NCBI GenBank assembly: GCA_963210315.1
Contig: OY723259.1
Span: forward strand, 186,001 to 250,000
From: Rhynchopus euleeides
Lineage: Eukaryota; Euglenozoa; Diplonemea; Diplonemida; Diplonemidae
Direction of reading: 5' to 3'
Length of the DNA stretch: 64,000 nt
A model generated the notes under the pieces. The model was not told the DNA's origin and did not search any database. It saw only the letters and a program-made list of their open reading frames with translations. This document shows, piece by piece, positions 18,277 to 29,111 of the stretch; the stretch's first letter is position 1, and every line of letters begins with the position of its first letter. The position numbers and the translations under genes are program-made.

Positions 18277-20676
18277 TCACAGCGCAGACACGTCCCACAC
18301 AAGTAGCTGCCCGTCGTGTCCTGCCGTGGCCACACGTGTGCCGCTGGGTGAGAAGCTCAGGCGGTGCACACCTCCCGCGTGCCCCAGAAGCGCTGCCACT
18401 GCCGCCCCGGTGCTGGTGCTCCACACCGCCACCGGGCCCACCCCAGCAGCAGCAACGAGGCGCCCATTGGGTGAGTGCTGCACGTCGAACACGATTCCAG
18501 ACGTGTGACGCAGCCGCAGCCTCTCACTCGGGGCCTTCCCCGCCCACAGCCCGACACGCACCGTCCCGTCGTCCATCCCACGCGCAAGCTCGTCACCGCC
18601 CGGCGAGAAGGACAGCGCCGTCACACGCGCCCCAACAGATAGCACTGCCGCCTCCTGCTGACCGTTGTCCATCGCGAAGACACGCACCGCTTCAGCGCCC
18701 TCCGTGTGCACCGTCATGGCAAGCAAGTGTGCCGCTGACGCACCGGATCCAGATCCAGAACCAACACCAGCAGGCAACACCGCCACGTCACGTGCCGCCA
18801 TGTGCAGCACTACTTTCGGCCGCACCCCCTGAACGGCGTCGTGCACACGGGTCACCTCCTCCACCCCGCCGGCCACGAGGAGGAGCCCGTCCGGCGAGAA
18901 GCGCACACGCCGCACAGGTCCTGCCGCCGCGTCCCCCTGCTCCAGGTCCAGCAGCACCGCCCCAGTCGTGGCGTCGCACACCACAACACGCCCACCGGCC
19001 CCGCCCGCCGCGACACGCGCCCCGTCCGGCGAGAAGGCCACGTCGTGTGCAGCAAACCCACCGCACACGAGCGACCGCAGCTGTGCCCCGGTCGCAGCGC
19101 TGAAGACACGCACCACCCCGTCCGCACCGCCTGTCGCGATCTCCGCCCCGTCGGGCGAGTGTGCCACGCTCAGCACGCTGCCCGCGTGCTGGATGCGCAG
19201 CACACACCGCTGTGACGCCCCCACACCGCACACACCGGCAAACGTATCGGACGCTTCGCAGCTGTGTGGCACAGGTGTGGTTGTGGGTGTCGGAGGCGAA
19301 GGTGTTGAAGGTGAAGGTGTTGCCGGCGTGGGTGTTGCAGGTGCAGGAGTAGACGGTGCAGGTGTGACAGGCGCAGGTGTCGGAGGTGAAGGCGTTGAAG
19401 GTGAAGGTGTCGGAGGCACAGGTGTTGGCGGCGACGGTGTTGAAGGCGAAGGTGTGGTAGGTGAAGGTGTTGACGGAGCGGGTGTTGCAGGTGCAGGAGT
19501 AGACGGTGCAGGTGTCGGAGGCGAAGGTGTTGAAGGTGATGGTGTTGACGGCGCAGGTGTAGGCGGAATCTCGCAGAGCGTCCCAGTCCAGACACACGCA
19601 GCCGCCTTGTTGCACTCCACCTGGTCGCACACCGCACGGCACGGGGACGTGCTGCACTGCATGCCTGCCGCGTCCCACTCGCACACGGCAGACGCTGTGC
19701 AGACCGCCTCTGTCTGCCCTGTGCACCCTGTCGTCGTCGAGGCCTGCACAAGGTGCTTCCCGAAAGTGCTGGTTGTGTCACACAGTGTATCCAGCACCTT
19801 CGGCCTCAGCTCGTCCATTTGCACATTCATCATAAAGTCAGACCTTGACTCTGTCACAACCGGAAGCAACTTTGTCTCTGCGTTCTCATCAGCGAAACTG
19901 TGCGAACTGTAACGCCTGAGCACCACTCCGAAGGTAGTCACCTGTGCATCACGCAGCACCTGCACAGCATTGAGCAGGTTCGTCTTGTATTCTGGTTTGA
20001 AGCCCCGATCATCATCGGTCGAAGACTCACCACAAGGTGTGTTACAAGCATCCCCGTCGTAGTCCGTCAGCCCACCATCCGCAATGACGATGACAACCTG
20101 CTTGCGCCAGGGCACTCTCTGGGTGGGACTGAATGTTGACGTCCCCACCTCCATCAAGGCAGGGTGCAGGTACGTCCACTGAGCCTGGTAGTTGTCTTCG
20201 TGCCACTGGAGATCTCCCTGCAGCTCGTCAAGCCGCCCTGACAGGAGCCCATCGGTGCACGCGCCCACAGCACACCCAGTGGTGTGCAACGCAGCGGGTG
20301 TCGCCAAAGCGCTGGAGAACTGGAGGAAGGCGATGCGGAATCCTGTCTGGTCCTTCGACACACTTGCACCCACAGTGTGATCGTCCCCTGTGAAGGGAAC
20401 TGACTGCACCCAGTCCCTCAGCAGCGCCATCAGCCCGTAGAAGGCATGCGGGTGAGACCCGAAGGACCTTGCCATCGACCCTGACGCGTCACTCAGGATT
20501 GCCAGGTCGAGGTCTGGGCATGACCCGATGCAATACTCGCTGCCTGACACGGCCTCCTGGTGCCACAGGCAGTTGGGGTCCGCCGTGCACCCGCACTGGT
20601 CTGCTGGACTGTTGTAGTCGGTACACACAGCGTGCCCCAGCACGCACAGCCCCAGCAACGCAAGGCACCGCTGCAT
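18277..20676 (-). CDS. Gene A: secreted vWA - mucin stalk - WD40 protein
   Basis: 799 residues from Met at 20676, chosen because it opens the signal peptide MQRCLALLGLCVLGHAVC conserved in all paralogues; the frame remains open upstream into satellite DNA. After a Cys-rich segment (NSPADQCGCTADPNC) comes a vWA domain (about 57-355) with a complete MIDAS metal site: D63-A-S65-G-S67, Thr168 (TYLHPAL) and Asp200 (VIADGG). Cys-x-Trp modules follow (VCEWDAAGMQC, ACVWTGTLC), then a stalk of about 100 residues made of TPAPS/TPSPP units, then seven WD40-like blades (about 496-799) with SPDG turns and VWD at the last blade. No TM segment, so it is probably released or held by partners. Known vWA domains bind ligands through the metal site; ligand unknown. 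Confidence 0.88.
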   Translation of the reverse strand: MQRCLALLGLCVLGHAVCTDYNSPADQCGCTADPNCLWHQEAVSGSEYCIGSCPDLDLAILSDASGSMARSFGSHPHAFYGLMALLRDWVQSVPFTGDDHTVGASVSKDQTGFRIAFLQFSSALATPAALHTTGCAVGACTDGLLSGRLDELQGDLQWHEDNYQAQWTYLHPALMEVGTSTFSPTQRVPWRKQVVIVIADGGLTDYDGDACNTPCGESSTDDDRGFKPEYKTNLLNAVQVLRDAQVTTFGVVLRRYSSHSFADENAETKLLPVVTESRSDFMMNVQMDELRPKVLDTLCDTTSTFGKHLVQASTTTGCTGQTEAVCTASAVCEWDAAGMQCSTSPCRAVCDQVECNKAAACVWTGTLCEIPPTPAPSTPSPSTPSPPTPAPSTPAPATPAPSTPSPTTPSPSTPSPPTPVPPTPSPSTPSPPTPAPVTPAPSTPAPATPTPATPSPSTPSPPTPTTTPVPHSCEASDTFAGVCGVGASQRCVLRIQHAGSVLSVAHSPDGAEIATGGADGVVRVFSAATGAQLRSLVCGGFAAHDVAFSPDGARVAAGGAGGRVVVCDATTGAVLLDLEQGDAAAGPVRRVRFSPDGLLLVAGGVEEVTRVHDAVQGVRPKVVLHMAARDVAVLPAGVGSGSGSGASAAHLLAMTVHTEGAEAVRVFAMDNGQQEAAVLSVGARVTALSFSPGGDELARGMDDGTVRVGLWAGKAPSERLRLRHTSGIVFDVQHSPNGRLVAAAGVGPVAVWSTSTGAAVAALLGHAGGVHRLSFSPSGTRVATAGHDGQLLVWDVSAL

Positions 20677-20754
20677 CGTTGCCGACCGACACCTGCCAGC
20701 CCTCTCTGATGGTGTGTGGTGTTTCTCGGTGATGGCACAAAAGACACAGAATGT

Positions 20755-23700
20755 TAGGAGGGTGTCCGGTTCTCCGGATTTTCCTGATTTTTCCCGATTT
20801 TCCGAAAATTTTGCCACTGGTTGACACAAGGGCAAATTTCGAGCAAAATCCGAAAATCAGGAAAAATCGGGAAAAATCAGGAAATCCAGGGGGGGCCACC
20901 GGAGACCCTCCCCGAAAAAATCCGATTTTTTTGGGTCGAAAAAAAATTTTTTTTTCCGACCCGAAAATCTGTATCTGCGGACTGCCACACTCTGAAAAAC
21001 CGAAAAATTTCCGAAAAAAATCGAAAATTTTGGCCTTTCCTGGCCTATGTGGTCCCAAAGGGCCCAGGTTGCCCGGTTTTTCACCCAAAAACACCCCAAA
21101 AATTTTTCCGCCGTTTCACCCCCCCAGAATCTAGGAGGGTGTCCGGTTCTCCGGATTTTCCTGATTTTTCCCGATTTTCCGAAAATTTTGCCACTGGTTG
21201 ACACAAGGGCAAATTTCGAGCAAAATCCGAAAATCAGGAAAAATCGGGAAAAATCAGGAAATCCAGGGGGGGCCACCGGAGACCCTCCCCGAAAAAATCC
21301 GATTTTTTTGGGTCGAAAAAAAATTTTTTTTTCCGACCCGAAAATCTGTATCTGCGGACTGCCACACTCTGAAAAACCGAAAAATTTCCGAAAAAAATCG
21401 AAAATTTTGGCCTTTCCTGGCCTATGTGGTCCCAAAGGGCCCAGGTTGCCCGGTTTTTCACCCAAAAACACCCCAAAAATTTTTCCGCCGTTTCACCCCC
21501 CCAGAATCTAGGAGGGTGTCCGGTTCTCCGGATTTTCCTGATTTTTCCCGATTTTCCGAAAATTTTGCCACTGGTTGACACAAGGGCAAATTTCGAGCAA
21601 AATCCGAAAATCAGGAAAAATCGGGAAAAATCAGGAAATCCAGGGGGGGCCACCGGAGACCCTCCCCGAAAAAATCCGATTTTTTTGGGTCGAAAAAAAT
21701 TTTTTTTTCCGACCCGAAAATCTGTATCTGCGGACTGCCACACTCTGAAAAACCGAAAAATTTCCGAAAAAAATCGAAAATTTTGGCCTTTCCTGGCCTA
21801 TGTGGTCCCAAAGGGCCCAGGTTGCCCGGTTTTTCACCCAAAAACACCCCAAAAATTTTTCCGCCGTTTCACCCCCCCAGAATCTAGGAGGGTGTCCGGT
21901 TCTCCGGATTTTCCTGATTTTTCCCGATTTTCCGAAAATTTTGCCACTGGTTGACACAAGGGCAAATTTCGAGCAAAATCCGAAAATCAGGAAAAATCGG
22001 GAAAAATCAGGAAATCCAGGGGGGGCCACCGGAGACCCTCCCCGAAAAAATCCGATTTTTTTGGGTCGAAAAAAAATTTTTTTTTCCGACCCGAAAATCT
22101 GTATCTGCGGACTGCCACACTCTGAAAAACCGAAAAATTTCCGAAAAAAATCGAAAATTTTGGCCTTTCCTGGCCTATGTGGTCCCAAAGGGCCCAGGTT
22201 GCCCGGTTTTTCACCCAAAAACACCCCAAAAATTTTTCCGCCGTTTCACCCCCCCAGAATCTAGGAGGGTGTCCGGTTCTCCGGATTTTCCTGATTTTTC
22301 CCGATTTTCCGAAAATTTTGCCACTGGTTGACACAAGGGCAAATTTCGAGCAAAATCCGAAAATCAGGAAAAATCGGGAAAAATCAGGAAATCCAGGGGG
22401 GGCCACCGGAGACCCTCCCCGAAAAAATCCGATTTTTTTGGGTCGAAAAAAATTTTTTTTTCCGACCCGAAAATCTGTATCTGCGGACTGCCACACTCTG
22501 AAAAACCGAAAAATTTCCGAAAAAAATCGAAAATTTTGGCCTTTCCTGGCCTATGTGGTCCCAAAGGGCCCAGGTTGCCCGGTTTTTCACCCAAAAACAC
22601 CCCAAAAATTTTTCCGCCGTTTCACCCCCCCAGAATCTAGGAGGGTGTCCGGTTCTCCGGATTTTCCTGATTTTTCCCGATTTTCCGAAAATTTTGCCAC
22701 TGGTTGACACAAGGGCAAATTTCGAGCAAAATCCGAAAATCAGGAAAAATCGGGAAAAATCAGGAAATCCAGGGGGGGCCACCGGAGACCCTCCCCGAAA
22801 AAATCCGATTTTTTTGGGTCGAAAAAAAATTTTTTTTTCCGACCCGAAAATCTGTATCTGCGGACTGCCACACTCTGAAAAACCGAAAAATTTCCGAAAA
22901 AAATCGAAAATTTTGGCCTTTCCTGGCCTATGTGGTCCCAAAGGGCCCAGGTTGCCCGGTTTTTCACCCAAAAACACCCCAAAAATTTTTCCGCCGTTTC
23001 ACCCCCCCAGAATCTAGGAGGGTGTCCGGTTCTCCGGATTTTCCTGATTTTTCCCGATTTTCCGAAAATTTTGCCACTGGTTGACACAAGGGCAAATTTC
23101 GAGCAAAATCCGAAAATCAGGAAAAATCGGGAAAAATCAGGAAATCCAGGGGGGGCCACCGGAGACCCTCCCCGAAAAAATCCGATTTTTTTGGGTCGAA
23201 AAAAAATTTTTTTTTCCGACCCGAAAATCTGTATCTGCGGACTGCCACACTCTGAAAAACCGAAAAATTTCCGAAAAAAATCGAAAATTTTGGCCTTTCC
23301 TGGCCTATGTGGTCCCAAAGGGCCCAGGTTGCCCGGTTTTTCACCCAAAAACACCCCAAAAATTTTTCCGCCGTTTCACCCCCCCAGAATCTAGGAGGGT
23401 GTCCGGTTCTCCGGATTTTCCTGATTTTTCCCGATTTTCCGAAAATTTTGCCACTGGTTGACACAAGGGCAAATTTCGAGCAAAATCCGAAAATCAGGAA
23501 AAATCGGGAAAAATCAGGAAATCCAGGGGGGGCCACCGGAGACCCTCCCCGAAAAAATCCGATTTTTTTGGGTCGAAAAAAAATTTTTTTTTCCGACCCG
23601 AAAATCTGTATCTGCGGACTGCCACACTCTGAAAAACCGAAAAATTTCCGAAAAAAATCGAAAATTTTGGCCTTTCCTGGCCTATGTGGTCCCAAAGGGC

Positions 23701-25602
23701 CCAGGTTGCCCGGTTTTTCACCCAAAAACACCCCAAAAATTTTTCCGCCGTTTCACCCCCCCAGAATCTAGGAGGGTGTCCGGTTCTCCGGATTTTCCTG
23801 ATTTTTCCCGATTTTCCGAAAATTTTGCCACTGGTTGACACAAGGGCAAATTTCGAGCAAAATCCGAAAATCAGGAAAAATCGGGAAAAATCAGGAAATC
23901 CAGGGGGGGCCACCGGAGACCCTCCCCGAAAAAATCCGATTTTTTTGGGTCGAAAAAAAATTTTTTTTTCCGACCCGAAAATCTGTATCTGCGGACTGCC
24001 ACACTCTGAAAAACCGAAAAATTTCCGAAAAAAATCGAAAATTTTGGCCTTTCCTGGCCTATGTGGTCCCAAAGGGCCCAGGTTGCCCGGTTTTTCACCC
24101 AAAAACACCCCAAAAATTTTTCCGCCGTTTCACCCCCCCAGAATCTAGGAGGGTGTCCGGTTCTCCGGATTTTCCTGATTTTTCCCGATTTTCCGAAAAT
24201 TTTGCCACTGGTTGACACAAGGGCAAATTTCGAGCAAAATCCGAAAATCAGGAAAAATCGGGAAAAATCAGGAAATCCAGGGGGGGCCACCGGAGACCCT
24301 CCCCGAAAAAATCCGATTTTTTTGGGTCGAAAAAAATTTTTTTTTCCGACCCGAAAATCTGTATCTGCGGACTGCCACACTCTGAAAAACCGAAAAATTT
24401 CCGAAAAAAATCGAAAATTTTGGCCTTTCCTGGCCTATGTGGTCCCAAAGGGCCCAGGTTGCCCGGTTTTTCACCCAAAAACACCCCAAAAATTTTTCCG
24501 CCGTTTCACCCCCCCAGAATCTAGGAGGGTGTCCGGTTCTCCGGATTTTCCTGATTTTTCCCGATTTTCCGAAAATTTTGCCACTGGTTGACACAAGGGC
24601 AAATTTCGAGCAAAATCCGAAAATCAGGAAAAATCGGGAAAAATCAGGAAATCCAGGGGGGGCCACCGGAGACCCTCCCCGAAAAAATCCGATTTTTTTG
24701 GGTCGAAAAAAAATTTTTTTTTCCGACCCGAAAATCTGTATCTGCGGACTGCCACACTCTGAAAAACCGAAAAATTTCCGAAAAAAATCGAAAATTTTGG
24801 CCTTTCCTGGCCTATGTGGTCCCAAAGGGCCCAGGTTGCCCGGTTTTTCACCCAAAAACACCCCAAAAATTTTTCCGCCGTTTCACCCCCCCAGAATCTA
24901 GGAGGGTGTCCGGTTCTCCGGATTTTCCTGATTTTTCCCGATTTTCCGAAAATTTTGCCACTGGTTGACACAAGGGCAAATTTCGAGCAAAATCCGAAAA
25001 TCAGGAAAAATCGGGAAAAATCAGGAAATCCAGGGGGGGCCACCGGAGACCCTCCCCGAAAAAATCCGATTTTTTTGGGTCGAAAAAAAATTTTTTTTTC
25101 CGACCCGAAAATCTGTATCTGCGGACTGCCACACTCTGAAAAACCGAAAAATTTCCGAAAAAAATCGAAAATTTTGGCCTTTCCTGGCCTATGTGGTCCC
25201 AAAGGGCCCAGGTTGCCCGGTTTTTCACCCAAAAACACCCCAAAAATTTTTCCGCCGTTTCACCCCCCCAGAATCTAGGAGGGTGTCCGGTTCTCCGGAT
25301 TTTCCTGATTTTTCCCGATTTTCCGAAAATTTTGCCACTGGTTGACACAAGGGCAAATTTCGAGCAAAATCCGAAAATCAGGAAAAATCGGGAAAAATCA
25401 GGAAATCCAGGGGGGGCCACCGGAGACCCTCCCCGAAAAAATCCGATTTTTTTGGGTCGAAAAAAAATTTTTTTTTCCGACCCGAAAATCTGTATCTGCG
25501 GACTGCCACACTCTGAAAAACCGAAAAATTTCCGAAAAAAATCGAAAATTTTGGCCTTTCCTGGCCTATGTGGTCCCAAAGGGCCCAGGTTGCCCGGTTT
25601 TT
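20755..25602. repeat. Satellite: 13 tandem units of 376-377 bp
   Basis: Units begin TAGGAGGGTGTCCGG at about 20755, 21132, 21509, 21885, 22262, 22638, 23015, 23392, 23769, 24146, 24522, 24899 and 25276. They are essentially identical; I saw differences only in one A-tract, making three units 376 bp. Each unit contains two hairpins: GGATTTTCCTGATTTTTCCC against its complement about 60 bp on, and GGGTCG-A/T tract-CGACCC. The last unit is cut at 25602 by an insertion. All frames inside are repeats of the same few, without support as genes. Confidence 0.95.
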
Positions 25603-25966
25603 GGTAAAACACACCCCGTGTGGTAGAGAAAATACGGCAAGAGTCTCGCTGGGTCGGAAGAGCAGATGGGTCCCGCAACAGCTCCCGGGGAGCAGCGGGT
25701 ATTTCGCATAGGATACCGGATGTGTGAACACGTTTGTGCGGTTTGTTCTGTGTTTTGTGTGAACATGTGTGTGTGTGTATGCTCCACCCAACCCGACACA
25801 TTTCTGTACTTCAGACAGGTAAGGTCACTCGACACGCGGGGGGGGGGGGGGGTTTTGTGTGTGGTTTTTCTGCCAGCCGATATCACTAGCGCCAGCGAGA
25901 AAAAAAAGGTGGAAGCGATCAATGCAAAAATCATCTGAAAGGAAGACTCGAGAGACTGCTGCTGTA
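25603..25966. other. 364-bp insertion inside the last satellite unit
   Basis: The unit stops at CCCGGTTTTT and resumes at 25967 with TTTTCACCCAAAAACACC, continuing to TTTTTCCGCCG at 26002. The inserted DNA has a GT-rich stretch (25755-25780) and a 14-G run near 25838. The only shared flank is a T run, so no transposon class can be assigned. Confidence 0.6.
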
Positions 25967-26002
25967 TTTTCACCCAAAAACACCCCAAAAATTTTTCCGC
26001 CG

Positions 26003-27005
26003 CCCTTCGGGCGGCGGATTGGCCGCCTTCGGCGGCGTCGTCGTTTCACTCTGTACTAAGGACGTCGGTGAAGCCGAGCCCTTTGTACAACCGTTTCACT
26101 CTGACTTCTGTCCGTCTGTACTGTGTGCCATCAGTGTGTCCCCGTTACAGTGATTCCGCTCCATCCCATTGAGTGTCTCTCAGTTCTGCTCGTTCTGACA
26201 GTGGAGGTGGTCTCCTGCGACTGCGTCCGTTTCTTGGCTGCCCCGTGTCTGCAGTTCCACTTGTGTCATGGACTCGTTGTGGTTACTGGTGCCCTGCAAC
26301 ATTTTCGCTGCTGCTCGTTAGTTCCGTCCCGTTTCATTCCCAGCTGCTCAGGGAGAGCTGCCCTGTGTTTGCCGGAAAAGGCGCTGCTGATCCTTGTTCC
26401 TCATCGCGTTGTGACTCCCATTCAGCCTGGCGGGGCAGTCTTCAGCGTTCAAACTACCTGATAGTTCCCGAAGTTCGCGGATTCCGCCGCTCATCTTGCA
26501 CCATATGGGCACCAAGCCGGCAACGATAGCCTGTGGCGTTGAGGCGCCATCGGCTGTCTCCCGGAGCATTTCCAACCTCACATCCGTGAGGCCGGCTACC
26601 ACCCAGGTTTGTGGGTTCCATAAAGAACTCAGGCGGGTGCCGCTCTCGTACCCCCGGATGCCTCTCCCGCCGCGAACGAGGGAGGCCGCCACGCATGAGG
26701 AGCTTCTCTTCGCCACCTCCCGCTGCTCGTCAGTCAGGGAGCTACACCCCGTTTTTTCGGTTGAAGTTTTTTCAGATCAGAGTTGCACCCACCGTTTCTC
26801 TCCGTCCAGCCCGAGAATGTCGAACCCTGAAAAATCGACAACACCCCACATCCTGCACCTGAGACGCGGCTTCCTTATATGAGGGGCCGCGTCCAAATAC
26901 ACGGACTTTGCTAAACTGGACCCAACTCCCCACACCCTTTTTTTCGCCATTTTTTCAAAAAATCCCCCAAATTTTTCCAAATTTTTCAAAAATTTCCTAA
27001 ATTTA
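26003..27005. other. Unassigned interior of the 6.3-kb element
   Basis: Begins with two short hairpins (GCCGCCC TTC GGGCGGC; GGCCGCC TTC GGCGGC). The remainder has GC content and open frames (for example 26496-26882 plus) that could be a decayed gene, but I recognise no domain. The last 80 bp are A/T runs like those of the satellite. Confidence 0.35.
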
Positions 27006-27019
27006 GGACACCCTCCTTA

Positions 27020-27957
27020 TGCCTGCGGAAGTGCGGTGTGATTGGCAGGCGCATGAGACTGTGTGGCGGCAAGCACCTCACACTTTCCCGGGCGCTGCAG
27101 TTCGGCCTGACAAGCACCCTGTTGCGACAACGTGCCAAATAAAACCAGGATACGGGGGGTGGGGTTCACCGTTTGTCGGGATGGTTTCCCCCCCTCAGCC
27201 ATTGTGCTGCGAAGGGCCAACACAGGCGAGGCTCAGTCCCTCCTCGATGCGGGTGTACTGAGGGCGGTAGGTTGCCCCACCGACCCCCTGTACTGAGGGC
27301 AGATAGGCACCCCGCAGCTGCTACCCTTCGCAGTCTTCTGTTCAGGGGGTGGGGGGTTCTCTTGGTTACTTGCTTTCTTGGCGTGGCTCATTCTTGCCGC
27401 TTCTACACACCTCAGAACGACCTTCAACTGGACATCCGGTGTTTTCAAAAAGCCAAGCGCCCCTGCGCTCGTGCGGACTTCGTGCACATGCATGCCGCTG
27501 CAAAGTTGAGGCATACTGTCACTTCAAATTTTGGAGTTGTGCTAACAACGCAGGAAACTTTGCTATGCAGATCATGCAGGACACACCACACCCGCAGCAG
27601 GGGTGTGGGGTGTTCTCGCGATCAACGAATACCCGCTGGTTCTTCTCCCCTGACTGATTTGCAGTTGTATAGTTTTTCTCTGGCGGCATAAAACTCTGCC
27701 TGACTGGCAGGCCTATAAGACTGTGTGTGACGACAAGCACCTAGCACTTCCCCTGTCGCTGCATTTTCGCTGGACCTTGTTGGAAGACAAAAGACAAATT
27801 TCGTCACCAGGTTGTCGGCTGGAAGAGAATCGGGGGTTTGGGTTGGGAGGGAGCACGGGAGAAGGATACACCTGCTGCAGGGTGTGGGCCGCAGGGCGAT
27901 AGTTGGGAATATTCAGGTGTAACAACAGAACAGAACAAACAGCAGACTCTCGCACCG
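27020..27957. other. Intergenic, with one diverged internal duplication
   Basis: 27045-27130 (GGCAGGCGCATGAGACTGTG, AAGCACCT) resembles 27703-27780 (GGCAGGCCTATAAGACTGTG, AAGCACCT). No gene is supported. 27590-27610 has a palindromic CACACCC...GGGTGTG. Confidence 0.35.
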
Positions 27958-29111
27958 GGGAGGCTGCTCCGAGCACGGACAAAAAACGTTCAAATAAAGA
28001 GGGTAAGGGTGGATGCGAAGCGGCCTTCTGACATCTGTCATCTGGGCAAAGTGAAGGAACAGGACAGGGGTGGGCAGGGGGAACAGAGCCATCAAGTCGA
28101 CGCCATCGTCTGCAAGTGCTGCGCGCTGCCAGCTGCAACCACACGCTGCAGCTGGCAGCCCGCGGATAGGAGAAGCACCTGGGCAGACAGAAGGACGACA
28201 GGAAGGCAGGATGTCTAAGCTGCATGCCACAAACACTATGGCCTGAGGCAGGGATCTTGGCACAACCAAGGTGCCGTGCGATACTGCAAATCAATTGAAG
28301 GGGAGGGTAGTGCAGGGGGATGACGTCACTGTCAGTCCTGCAGCGGGGAGAGGAAAGAAGAATAAGATACACCTTCGTCGTTCACGCAGAAGGGTGTGTT
28401 CGGTGTGATCTGGGCAGACCACATGCACCGATCAGCGTGTCTGAGGAAGACGTGAGGAATGCGAACAGAACAACTTCGTCAGAATGAACACTTGCTGAGG
28501 CAGTGCAGCCACAGCTCAGAGTGCTGCCAGCTGCACTGTTCAGCGCTTCGTTGCTTCGTTTCAGAGCCGCACACATTGGGGTGTGGTGTGGTGGAGCTGA
28601 AGCACCCCACCGTACAGCACCACCCATCACATGGCGACACACAAACACAACACACATGCAGGTCTGACGTGTAGATGATGCCGCGATAGGTTTCACAACA
28701 TCAAACATCGACCCTCTCCTGACTCCAAATCCTGAAAACCTCGCGAAACCCGACGAGTTCCTGAACTGTGTGGATGCAACTGGTAGGCAGCCAGTCTGCT
28801 ATGGTGTATCTCTTCTGTCCCACAGGTACTCCGCGAAGAGCTGCATATGCCAAAAACTGTGGTACAACAAGCGGGTCTGCAACACCCGCAGAACAGGGGT
28901 TGGCAGGGGGACCAAGGCAATCTAGTCGACGACATCCTGTGCAAGTGGTGTGGACACAGTACCAGCTGCAACCACACTGCAGCTGACGGGTGGTTCACAA
29001 AGTCAGAAAGAGGATGACGATATTTCAACTGGCTGCCACAAAGACTGGAGCCTCAGGCAGCCGTCGCGTGGCGGAAGCAGGGATCTCGGCACAACAAATG
29101 TGGGGGTGAGG
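27958..29111. repeat. Composite 3' modules S-R2-T downstream of gene B
   Basis: S (27958-28262; CGTTCAAATAAAGAGGGTAA, CTGCAGCTGGCAGCCCGCGG) matches 45355-45640. R2 (28282-28662) is an extra copy of the 3' module. T (28662-29111; CTGACGTGTAGATGATGC, CGCGAAACCCGACGAGTTCC) matches 44360-44890. Together with R3 they form (S R)(T R) ahead of gene B; behind gene D the order is (T R)(S R). Confidence 0.65.

Larger units (their letters stand above)
20757..27016. mobile_element. 6.3-kb element with 11-bp inverted ends, TTA duplication and an internal satellite
   Basis: The left end GGAGGGTGTCC (20757-20767) is preceded by TTA. The right end GGACACCCTCC (27006-27016) is followed by TTA. TTA is the kind of 3-bp duplication made by PIF/Harbinger elements. 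Each satellite unit repeats the left end. No transposase was recognised in 26003-27005, where only short frames occur. The match is short, so the call rests on the inverted ends and the duplication agreeing. Confidence 0.5.

Noticed and set aside
20050-20500. Diversity-generating retroelement acting on the vWA loops
   Set aside because: No reverse transcriptase or template repeat is visible in the window; paralogue divergence and gene conversion explain the pattern.
20677-20835. Upstream in-frame Met extension of gene A
   Set aside because: The extension lies in satellite DNA and is absent from the paralogues; the conserved signal peptide starts at 20676.
20755-25602. CRISPR-like array
   Set aside because: Units are 377-bp head-to-tail copies with no unique spacers; this is a satellite in a eukaryote.
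20821-25626. Dozens of repeated 126-204-residue frames in the satellite
   Set aside because: They recur with the 377-bp period on both strands, are Phe/Lys-rich from homopolymers and show no domain or codon signal.
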